Source of the DNA: CAYYBZ01 sp964470285 [NCBI: uncultured Oligoflexia bacterium]
GTDB taxonomy: Bacteria > Bdellovibrionota_G > CAYYBZ01
DNA length: 7,043 nt
NCBI GenBank assembly: GCA_964470285.1
Contig: CAYYBZ010000059.1
Coordinates: 1,751-8,793, forward strand
Direction: 5' to 3'
Part shown: positions 1 to 5,887 of the stretch, one piece after another
How the letters are laid out: each line of letters starts with the position of its first letter
How positions within the stretch are numbered: the stretch's first letter is position 1
The notes under the pieces: generated by a model
Told to the model about the DNA's origin: nothing
The model's database searches: none
The model's input: only the letters and a program-made list of their open reading frames with translations
Made by a program: the position numbers and the translations under genes

Positions 1-1
1 T

Positions 2-625
2 CACATCTCGGTCGTACTCAAGGTTTGATAGTCAAGTTTTGATAAAAATAATCATATAACCGGGTTTTCGGCAAAACCCGATTTAAAGAGCAAAGAAAAC
101 CGATATGGATTTTTTACAGGAATTCATTTTATAGACGGGGATAAAATTACGCCTTTTCCGGACAAAGAGGCTTTCTGCATTGTTAAGGATTATTATGAGC
201 CCCTGTTAAACAGCTCCTATAAAATCGGAGCTGTATTTGCCGAAGGTGAGTTTCATGAAACGGGTAACCCGGCTGATTTTTACTCCACAAATGTTTATTC
301 TCTTATTAATCACAAATATTTCCCGCCCTTAAACCTTATGATCAAGAGTGAATACAGGGAATCAAAAACCGGTGTCATAGTGCACAGAGATTGTTCAATC
401 CCGCCGGAAACTGTTTTCAAACCTCCTGTCTTTATAGGAAAAGGCTGCAATATTTTGCCGGGTTGTAAACTCGGCCCTGGAGTTATAATTTCCGGGAACT
501 CAAAAGTGGGCAAAAATTCATTGTTAGAAAAATGCATGCTGATAAACCAAACGGTTTTGGGCGATTTAGCTGTAGTAAAAAATGAAATCCGTTACGGTAT
601 AGAAAAGATTGATTTAAAAGTATAA
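2..625 (+). CDS. Nucleotide-sugar pyrophosphorylase (NTP transferase + left-handed beta-helix), 5'-partial, disrupted at left edge
   Basis: C-terminal part of an NDP-sugar pyrophosphorylase (NTP-transferase family, mannose-1-phosphate guanylyltransferase / glucose-1-phosphate nucleotidyltransferase type), which would make an activated sugar in the cytoplasm from sugar-1-phosphate and NTP. The open frame from base 32 gives FDKNNHITGFSAKPD, then YGFFTGIHFIDGDKI and FCIVKDYYEPLL, then a hydrophobic strand ending in ETGNPADFY (family pattern D-x-G-x-P-x-D-Y). A hexapeptide-repeat beta-helix follows (about bases 395-600; PPVFIGKGCNILPGCKLGPG). The N-terminal GxGxRxxPxT nucleotide-binding loop lies outside the window. 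The frame is closed by TGA TAG at 26-31. Upstream HISVVLK in the same frame, and RFDSQ in the next frame, still look like the family, so this is a frameshift (mutation or sequencing error at a contig end) rather than the gene start. ATG 338 is too far inside the domain to be the start. Substrate sugar unknown. Confidence 0.75.
61..80. repeat. Perfect 8-bp inverted repeat (stem-loop) inside the pyrophosphorylase gene
   Basis: CGGGTTTT at 61-68 and AAAACCCG at 73-80 are exact reverse complements around a four-base CGGC loop. The stem lies in codons for TGFSAKPD, a normal part of the enzyme family, and is not followed by a T-run, so it is not a standard intrinsic terminator. It lies 30 bases after the frame break at 26-31. 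It may be a chance palindrome in a coding sequence or a structure that helped produce sequence or replication errors. Confidence 0.6.
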
Positions 626-630
626 TTAAT

Positions 631-659
631 TTGCTCAAGCGGTTATAGTTTTATAGAAT
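631..659 (+). promoter_or_regulatory. Candidate sigma70-type promoter for the small membrane protein
   Basis: TTGCTC at 631-636 and TAGAAT at 654-659 are separated by 17 bases. The -10 box matches TATAAT at five of six positions; the -35 box keeps only the TTG. Transcription would start near 666 and give a leader of about 25 bases containing the ribosome binding site AAGGAG at 680-685. The site lies in the 65-base gap after the pyrophosphorylase stop, so read-through from upstream is also possible. Confidence 0.35.
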
Positions 660-690
660 TTAAATAATTCACCTGACCTAAGGAGAATAC

Positions 691-927
691 ATGGAAGCAA
701 TTGAAGGCCTTTGGACCACCCAGGAACTTACACAATTCGTCTTAATAGTACTCATACTTCTTATAATGCTCTACGCCGTATATCTGATGAACAGAAAAAT
801 AAGAATAATTGAGAGCGAGTTGATGTCGATTAAGAAAGACACTTCAATAATATCTGAAGAGCTTGAAACTATCGCACCCAAACTTAAGCAAATAGCTTCT
901 CAGGGTAAACATCCCCCTGCAAGTTAA
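691..927 (+). CDS. Small single-pass membrane protein with cytoplasmic amphipathic/coiled-coil tail, unknown function
   Basis: 78 residues; no family recognised. A short N-terminal segment with acidic residues (1-13) is followed by one strongly hydrophobic helix at about 14-33 (FVLIVLILLIMLYAVYLM). A basic stretch follows (R35, K36, R38), which by the positive-inside rule places the C-terminus in the cytoplasm. Residues 36-70 are charged and helical-looking with hydrophobic residues at heptad-like spacing (IRIIESELMSIKK, then SIISEELETI), consistent with a short coiled coil, perhaps for self-association or partner binding. The start is well supported: AAGGAG at 680-685 sits five bases before ATG 691. 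The stop codon TAA (925-927) overlaps the stop of the minus-strand neighbour by three bases within a four-base gene overlap. The gene is intact and has the base composition of its neighbours. Layout resembles small membrane scaffold proteins, but function cannot be assigned. Confidence 0.75.
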   Translation: MEAIEGLWTTQELTQFVLIVLILLIMLYAVYLMNRKIRIIESELMSIKKDTSIISEELETIAPKLKQIASQGKHPPAS

Positions 928-2444
928 AACAGATTGCCTAAAACCTTTATCTTATCCTTGTTTTTTCCCTTTTTATTATAGAAAACAACGTCTGTTTTTT
1001 TATCACCGTCAACGTCACAGAGTATAAAGCTCTTGGACACATCAACCTTAAACTTTTTGACACTGTTAAGTGAGTAATGCCTGTTTTCCCTTCCGAAAAT
1101 TAACCTTATTTCATTTGTTTCAGTAGCGTAGAACACGTCGGGCAGGCCGTCGGCGTTAAAATCATAATCAAGATTGGGAAGAATTCCGGTCATATCCGCT
1201 TTCCTTAAACTGAACCCCATGGATATTTTTCTGGAGTAGTCCGCTTTCCTGGGATAAACGCTTTTATCGTCATAATAATGAAATGAGAATTTTATATCTA
1301 TCTTGCCTTTCATAACCGCTTTAAGAATCGAAAACACGCCGAAACTACCGGTTACCAGCACAAAGTCCTTTTTACCGTTTCCGTTAATATCCCTGGCTAC
1401 CCCCCCCTCCCAGTCACCCTTATCCGATTCATATATCATCTCTTTTGCTTCAATTCCCCTGGGATTGGTTCTAAAAAGTATTTTCGTATCAGAGACATGC
1501 GAGGTAAATGCTCCTTTAAACTTATTCATTATAAGATCGGGAAGTCCGTCTGAATTTAAATCTCCGACAAAATAAATAACGTAAGTATTTTTTTCATCTC
1601 TTTCGTTTTCACTTATCTCTTTAAACCGGAATTTTGAATGAGAATCTCCGGAAAAGCCCGTTTTTGGATTACCCCAGTATACATCTAACTCGTCTTCCCA
1701 GAAAAAGAGAATATCCTTGTTTCCATCGTTGTCGAAATCACTTAATACAACTTCCTGGGTCAAGTAAACACTTCTGAAGTTAAATTTTTTCCAAAACGGA
1801 TTATCACCGTAGCTTGAGCTGTAAAAGAATCTGGGTTTCAGGTTGAAGAAAGTTTTTTCAATGAATATGTTTTTGTCGTTATATTCCCAGAAAGAGTACC
1901 CGTTCTTTTCAAAAGCCAAAACCTCTATAAAACCGTCTAAATCGTAATCCCTTACGAAATCGACGTAAGATATATCTCCGTATTCACCTGACCCGACAAG
2001 CATATTCTTTTTAATGATCTGCTTTGCGTTTAATTTCCCGGAAGAATAATCAAGCTCATAAACTCCGTCAGCCGCCATTGCATAAAAGAGATTTCTCTGA
2101 GCCAGGTGAGACTTGGCATAATCAATCAATACAAATTTCTTATCAAGCATAAAGGCAAAGAGTTCATTAACTGTAAATCTGCCTGATTCATTTCTTTTAA
2201 ATTCGTAAGCTTTGATGTACGGCTGTGCATCAGGATAATTCCCTTTTGTGTAAACACAGGCAATTTCATCAGAACCGTTTAGATCAAGGTCAACCTTTAA
2301 GCAAAGATTAACCTTTCCGCCGGGAGAAAGATCCAAGACATCAAAGTAATCTTTATCTGCGTAAAGTGCTTTGGGTATAATCAGAAAAGCAAATATAATC
2401 AGGATACTTATGGAAGAATAAAAATTCATTTTTAGTTTTTTCAT
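924..2444 (-). CDS. Secreted FG-GAP/VCBS repeat protein, probable seven-bladed beta-propeller
   Basis: 506 residues. The N-terminus is a Sec signal peptide: basic start (K2, K3, K5), hydrophobic core at about 11-24, likely cleavage after ALYA (residue 29). The mature part carries seven calcium-loop-like motifs of the D-x-[DN]-x-[DN]-G or closely related type: residues 52-62 (DLDLNGSDEIA), 166-177 (DYDLDGFIEVLA), 236-247 (DFDNDGNKDILF), 295-305 (DLNSDGLPDLI), 352-362 (DINGNGKKDFV), 428-438 (DFNADGLPDVF) and 477-487 (DVDGDKKTDVV). Seven such repeats match the FG-GAP/VCBS beta-propeller plan of extracellular or periplasmic binding proteins. There is no catalytic motif, membrane anchor or sorting signal at the C-terminus; the last motif ends about 19 residues before the stop. 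The ribosome binding site is weak (GGGATT upstream of ATG 2444); a second Met at codon 6 would leave a shorter, less basic n-region. It lies convergent to the small membrane protein and divergent from deoC. Ligand unknown; adhesion or surface binding is inference. Confidence 0.85.
   Translation of the reverse strand: MKKLKMNFYSSISILIIFAFLIIPKALYADKDYFDVLDLSPGGKVNLCLKVDLDLNGSDEIACVYTKGNYPDAQPYIKAYEFKRNESGRFTVNELFAFMLDKKFVLIDYAKSHLAQRNLFYAMAADGVYELDYSSGKLNAKQIIKKNMLVGSGEYGDISYVDFVRDYDLDGFIEVLAFEKNGYSFWEYNDKNIFIEKTFFNLKPRFFYSSSYGDNPFWKKFNFRSVYLTQEVVLSDFDNDGNKDILFFWEDELDVYWGNPKTGFSGDSHSKFRFKEISENERDEKNTYVIYFVGDLNSDGLPDLIMNKFKGAFTSHVSDTKILFRTNPRGIEAKEMIYESDKGDWEGGVARDINGNGKKDFVLVTGSFGVFSILKAVMKGKIDIKFSFHYYDDKSVYPRKADYSRKISMGFSLRKADMTGILPNLDYDFNADGLPDVFYATETNEIRLIFGRENRHYSLNSVKKFKVDVSKSFILCDVDGDKKTDVVFYNKKGKNKDKIKVLGNLF
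1400..1407 (-). repeat. G8 homopolymer in the coding strand of the secreted repeat protein
   Basis: Eight C on the plus strand, read as eight G in the gene, span codons GAG GGG GGG GTA (residues E346-V349), just before the fifth calcium-loop motif. It is by far the longest G/C run in the low-GC part. Such tracts are known slippage sites: a one-base change would shift the frame and remove roughly the last 160 residues (three of seven repeats). In this sequence the tract is in the ON (full-length) register. Confidence 0.9.
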
Positions 2445-2505
2445 AGATTCAATCCCAGCCTTTATACTTATAATATTGAGAGGATGCCTAACATACTCAT
2501 ATTCC

Positions 2506-2534
2506 TTGAAAATGTGAACCTTTTATTATATGTT
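2506..2534 (+). promoter_or_regulatory. Candidate promoter for the deoC-deoB-pdp operon
   Basis: TTGAAA at 2506-2511 matches the -35 consensus at five of six positions. After a 17-base spacer, TATGTT at 2529-2534 matches the -10 at four of six. The start would fall near 2541, about 20 bases before ATG 2561. A perfect TATAAT at 2469-2474 is an alternative -10, but has no good -35. No clear operator palindrome for a DeoR/CytR-type repressor is visible in 2445-2560, and I found no well-matched promoter for the divergent minus-strand gene. Confidence 0.35.
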
Positions 2535-2560
2535 CTGCGTTAGCCGGGGGTTAAAGAAAG

Positions 2561-3331
2561 ATGCAAAATACTCATGATTTAAACAGTTTTCTTGATGAAA
2601 ACTTAAAAAGAACAAAAACGGAAATTTCAGCAAATCCCGACTTCAATAAAAGACCCGACATAACAAAACTAAAAATTAAGAATATTGCTTCTTTCATCGA
2701 CCATACATTCTTAAAACCCGATGCCTCAAAAAATACAATAGAAAAAATCTGCGGGGAAGCGCTTGAATATGGATTTAAAACGGTCTGCATAAATCCGTCA
2801 AATCTCAGACTTGCAGTGCAAATGCTTAAAGAGAGCGGGGTAATGCCGATTACTGTAATAGGATTTCCTTTAGGGGCAACCTTTACGGAAAGCAAGGTTT
2901 TTGAAACAGAAAAGGCCGTTGAATACGGAGCAAAAGAAATAGACATGGTAATAAATGTAGGTGCTTTAAAATCAAAAGACTACAACGCTGTTTTTGAAGA
3001 CATCAGATCGGTTGTAAACCGCTCAAATCCTCTGCCTGTTAAGGTAATAATAGAAACCTCTCTTCTATCGGAAGATGAAAAGATAATAGCATCAACTCTT
3101 TGCGTTAAAGCGGGTGCGGCATTTGTAAAAACATCTACCGGCTTTTCAGCTTCAGGCGCAACATTTGAAGACTTAAGACTGATAAGAACGGTTGTTAAGG
3201 GAAATGCAAAAATCAAGGCCTCAGGCGGGGTAAGAACCTTAAAAGATGCTTTAACCATGATTTCTGCAGGAGCGGACAGAATAGGTGCATCATCCAGCGT
3301 TCAAATAATTAAAGAATTTACTAAGGGCTAA
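2561..3331 (+). CDS. deoC: Deoxyribose-phosphate aldolase
   Basis: Class I aldolase that cleaves 2-deoxy-D-ribose-5-phosphate into glyceraldehyde-3-phosphate and acetaldehyde in the cytoplasm, the last step of deoxynucleoside catabolism. The TIM-barrel signatures are all present: IDHTFLKPDA (46-55), FKTVCINPS (72-80, with C75), VIGFPLGA (99-106), EIDMVINVGAL (126-136), AAFVKTSTGF (186-195) and KIKASGGVR (217-225). The Schiff-base lysine is K190, the second catalytic lysine K219 and the proton-relay aspartate D128 (K167, K201 and D102 in the E. coli enzyme). The protein is 256 residues, longer than the usual ~220, because of about 40 residues before the conserved IDHT strand. No in-frame ATG, GTG or TTG is visible between codon 1 and that strand, so the extension appears genuine. 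ATG 2561 has only a weak purine-rich leader (AAAGAAAG). First gene of the operon; deoB follows after three bases. Confidence 0.97.
   Translation: MQNTHDLNSFLDENLKRTKTEISANPDFNKRPDITKLKIKNIASFIDHTFLKPDASKNTIEKICGEALEYGFKTVCINPSNLRLAVQMLKESGVMPITVIGFPLGATFTESKVFETEKAVEYGAKEIDMVINVGALKSKDYNAVFEDIRSVVNRSNPLPVKVIIETSLLSEDEKIIASTLCVKAGAAFVKTSTGFSASGATFEDLRLIRTVVKGNAKIKASGGVRTLKDALTMISAGADRIGASSSVQIIKEFTKG
3323..3327 (+). promoter_or_regulatory. Ribosome binding site favouring the TTG start of deoB
   Basis: AAGGG lies in the last codons of deoC, seven bases before TTG 3335 but sixteen before the in-frame ATG 3344. The spacing favours initiation at TTG; no other purine-rich SD lies at normal distance from the ATG. 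The alternative product would be three residues shorter and otherwise identical. Confidence 0.45.
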
Positions 3332-3334
3332 AAA

Positions 3335-4513
3335 TTGAAAACAATGAAAAAAAAGGCTTTGCTTATAATTCTCGACGGTGTGGGAATAGGGGCACTTCCT
3401 GATGCACATATGTTCGGAGATGAAAACGCAAACACCCTGAAAAACATTTCTTTGCAAAAACCCTTATGCGCCCCGAATCTGGAAATGATGGGGCTTGGGA
3501 ATATAGAAGATATTAAAGGAATAAGAAAAGTGGGAAATCCAAAAGGGTTTTTCGGAAAAATGCGGGAACTTTCACGAGGGAAAGATTCTACAACAGGACA
3601 CTGGGAAATAACCGGAATTGTCACGGACAAGGCATTTGCAACATTTCCGGACGGATTCCCATCTGAAATGATTGAAAGATTCAAAAAGGATACAGGATAT
3701 CAGGAAATCCTTGGCAACAAGGCTGCATCCGGAACCACAATAATAGACGAGCTCGGAGAAAAACACGTTCAAAGCGGTTTACCCATTGTTTACACCTCGG
3801 CCGACAGCGTATTTCAAATTGCAGCACATAAAGAAGTTATTTCTCTTGAAAAGCTCTATTCAATGTGTGAAACGGCAAGAAAAATTGTCGATGAATACAA
3901 CATAGGAAGAGTTATAGCCAGGCCGTTTATCGGAAATATTGAAAACGGTTTTAAAAGAACGCCTGAAAGAAAGGACTTCTCGGCCGTTCCGCCCAAACCA
4001 TTTCTTCTTTCCCTGATGGAAGAGGCTTCGATCCCTGTTCAGGGGATAGGTAAAATTGATTATCTCTTCGCAAATGTCGGTGTTAAGGATTCTATTCACA
4101 CAAAAGATAATCTTGACGGTATTAATACGCTTATAGATGTTTCTTTGAAATTCAATAACGGACTTATTTTCACAAATTTAATCGATTTTGACATGTTTTA
4201 CGGCCATAGAAGGGATGTTGAGGGATTTCACAGCGCCCTTGAACAATTCGACAGATATCTGCCGAAAATAATAGAAACCCTGGGCCCCGAAGGACTTTTA
4301 ATTATTACAGCCGACCACGGAACTGACCCCACAACATTAAGCACCGATCATTCACGTGAACATGTTCCGGTGATTGCATACTGTCAGGCAAATAAAAAGG
4401 GCAAAAGCCTGGGAGTACGAAATTCTTTTGCCGACGTGGGACAAACCATTGCACAGTATTTCAGTTTACCCGAATTACTCAACGGCGAAAGCTTTTACGG
4501 AGACATCTTCTAA
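3335..4513 (+). CDS. deoB: Phosphopentomutase
   Basis: Converts (deoxy)ribose-1-phosphate to (deoxy)ribose-5-phosphate, linking the nucleoside phosphorylases to DeoC and the pentose phosphate pathway. It is a cytoplasmic, manganese-dependent member of the alkaline phosphatase superfamily. 392 residues, normal length for the prokaryotic family. Metal ligands are visible: D14 in LDGVGIGALPDA, D286 and H291 in DFDMFYGHRRD, D327 and H328 in TADHGTDPT, and H339 in STDHSREH. The phosphoacceptor loop reads GKDSTTGHWE (82-91), so the residue aligned with the threonine nucleophile of the Bacillus enzyme (KDT) is Ser85, with Thr86 next to it. The cap domain occupies roughly residues 100-220. The TTG start at 3335 is chosen by ribosome binding site spacing; ATG 3344 is possible. 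An A8 run (3347-3354) follows that ATG. Gaps are three bases from deoC and four to the next gene, so translation is probably coupled. Confidence 0.97.
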   Translation: MKTMKKKALLIILDGVGIGALPDAHMFGDENANTLKNISLQKPLCAPNLEMMGLGNIEDIKGIRKVGNPKGFFGKMRELSRGKDSTTGHWEITGIVTDKAFATFPDGFPSEMIERFKKDTGYQEILGNKAASGTTIIDELGEKHVQSGLPIVYTSADSVFQIAAHKEVISLEKLYSMCETARKIVDEYNIGRVIARPFIGNIENGFKRTPERKDFSAVPPKPFLLSLMEEASIPVQGIGKIDYLFANVGVKDSIHTKDNLDGINTLIDVSLKFNNGLIFTNLIDFDMFYGHRRDVEGFHSALEQFDRYLPKIIETLGPEGLLIITADHGTDPTTLSTDHSREHVPVIAYCQANKKGKSLGVRNSFADVGQTIAQYFSLPELLNGESFYGDIF

Positions 4514-4517
4514 TATA

Positions 4518-5822
4518 ATGAATATAAGCGACATTATCCGGAACAAAAGGGATAAAAAAAGACTTAAGCCAACCGAAATCAAATATTTTGTTGAAGGGAT
4601 CACCAAAGGAACAATACCCGATTATCAGGCTTCAGCCCTTTTAATGACAATTTACTTCAACGGACTCAAAAGTGACGAAATTTTCCATCTGACAAATTCT
4701 ATGCTTCATTCCGGTAAAGTCCTGAATTTCGACGAAATAGACGGCTACAAGGTTGACAAGCACTCAACGGGAGGTGTAGGAGATAAAATCTCAATAATAT
4801 TAGGGCCTCTTGTAGCTTCACTGGGTCTGACCGTTCCGATGATTTCAGGCAGGGGTTTGGGGCATTCAGGTGGAACACTCGATAAACTTGAATCGATACC
4901 GGGATACAGGGTCTTAATTGAATCGACTCAATTTACACAAATACTAAGGAAATCAGCTGTCTCAATAATCGGCCAGACAGAAAATCTGGTTCCCGCCGAT
5001 AAAAAACTTTACGCATTAAGGGATGTGACGGCAACGGTGGAAAGCATTCCGCTTATTACAGCGAGTATTTTAAGCAAAAAACTCGCAGAGGGAATTAACG
5101 GGCTTGTAATGGACGTAAAAGTAGGCAAAGGGGCCTTCATGAAAAACATAAGCGATGCCCGCAAACTTGCTTTCTCAATAAAAAAGGTAATGAAGGCTTT
5201 TAAGAAAGACTGTGTATGTATTCTTACTGACATGGACCAACCCCTCGGGAAAAAGATTGGCAACTCTCTTGAAATCGAAGAATCCGTCGAAATAATGAAG
5301 GGTCAGGGTCCTAAAGATGTTCTTGATCTGACCTTAGAGCTTGCCGCACACATGCTTAAACTTGGATTTCCGAACAGAAAGCTTAATGAACTTCGCAAGA
5401 AGGCACACGAAAATATCAAAAACGGAAAGGCCCTTGAAAAGTTCTCCCAGATGATCTCTCTTCATGGAGGGGACAGGGAAATAATTGAGAACCCTCAACT
5501 AATGGGAAAAGCCAAATTCGCCGAACCTGTCTATCTTTCCAAATCAGGATATATTTCTTCCATAGATTCCGGAAGCCTAGGGTATAGCCTTTGCAGACTC
5601 GGAGCCGGAAGGGAAAAACTCACCGATGTGATTGACCATACAGCAGGAATAGTTTTAAACAAAAAAATCGCAGACATGATATCAAAGAGCGAACCTGCAT
5701 GCTGGGTTCACTATCAGGATAAAACCAGATTCGAACAGGAGATAGGCATTATAAAAAAATGCTTCTGCATTTCTCCAAAAAAGCCGCGCAGGAAAAAGCT
5801 GATTTTAGAAACAATCAGGTAA
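4518..5822 (+). CDS. pdp: Pyrimidine-nucleoside phosphorylase (thymidine/uridine phosphorylase)
   Basis: Phosphorolysis of thymidine, deoxyuridine and probably uridine to the free base and (deoxy)ribose-1-phosphate. It is a cytoplasmic, homodimeric member of the NP-II family. From ATG 4518 the protein has 434 residues, the usual length. It has the N-terminal helical domain (1-65), the phosphate site KHSTGGVGDK (81-90), the family signature SGRGLGHSGGTLDKLE (110-125), and DVTATVESIPLITASILSKK (169-188). Residues K81, S83, T120, R168, S183 and K187 sit where the Bacillus pyrimidine-nucleoside phosphorylase has its phosphate and base ligands. A C-terminal PYNP domain covers about 335-434. Reading further upstream in the same frame only overlaps deoB. 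The start lies four bases after the deoB stop; the nearest SD (GGAG, 4499-4502) is fifteen bases away, so coupling to deoB translation is likely. Sequence alone does not separate strict thymidine phosphorylase (deoA) from the broader enzyme. Confidence 0.95.
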   Translation: MNISDIIRNKRDKKRLKPTEIKYFVEGITKGTIPDYQASALLMTIYFNGLKSDEIFHLTNSMLHSGKVLNFDEIDGYKVDKHSTGGVGDKISIILGPLVASLGLTVPMISGRGLGHSGGTLDKLESIPGYRVLIESTQFTQILRKSAVSIIGQTENLVPADKKLYALRDVTATVESIPLITASILSKKLAEGINGLVMDVKVGKGAFMKNISDARKLAFSIKKVMKAFKKDCVCILTDMDQPLGKKIGNSLEIEESVEIMKGQGPKDVLDLTLELAAHMLKLGFPNRKLNELRKKAHENIKNGKALEKFSQMISLHGGDREIIENPQLMGKAKFAEPVYLSKSGYISSIDSGSLGYSLCRLGAGREKLTDVIDHTAGIVLNKKIADMISKSEPACWVHYQDKTRFEQEIGIIKKCFCISPKKPRRKKLILETIR

Positions 5823-5830
5823 TATTTCTA

Positions 5831-5880
5831 TTGTAAATAATTGTTTTTTGTTTAAATATATACGATTTTTAAACTAGGAG
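5831..5880 (+). promoter_or_regulatory. Intergenic leader of purine nucleoside phosphorylase: strong RBS, possible weak promoter
   Basis: The 65-base gap 5823-5887 is very A/T rich. AGGAG at 5876-5880 stands seven bases before ATG 5888, the best ribosome binding site in this operon. TTGTAA (5831-5836) and TATATA (5857-5862) could form an internal promoter, but the 20-base spacer is too long to trust. No hairpin followed by a T-run is present, so the upstream transcript can continue into this gene. Confidence 0.35.
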
Positions 5881-5887
5881 AATATCC

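Noticed and set aside
842-859. CTTCA...TGAAG inverted repeat as a terminator for the minus-strand gene
   Set aside because: It is only a five-base A/T-rich stem with an eight-base loop and no T-run, inside the small membrane protein gene.
1303-1575. Plus-strand 90-residue open frame inside the secreted repeat protein gene
   Set aside because: It is a shadow of the minus-strand gene, whose seven conserved repeat motifs fix the true frame.
2486-2545. GCCTAAC (2486-2492) and GTTAGCC (2539-2545) as an operator for a DeoR-like repressor
   Set aside because: The arms match at only six of seven bases and are about 46 bases apart; that is expected by chance in a 116-base gap.
4374-4517. An upstream in-frame extension of the pyrimidine-nucleoside phosphorylase overlapping deoB
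   Set aside because: The extra 48 residues are out-of-frame deoB sequence, and family homology starts at the ATG at 4518.
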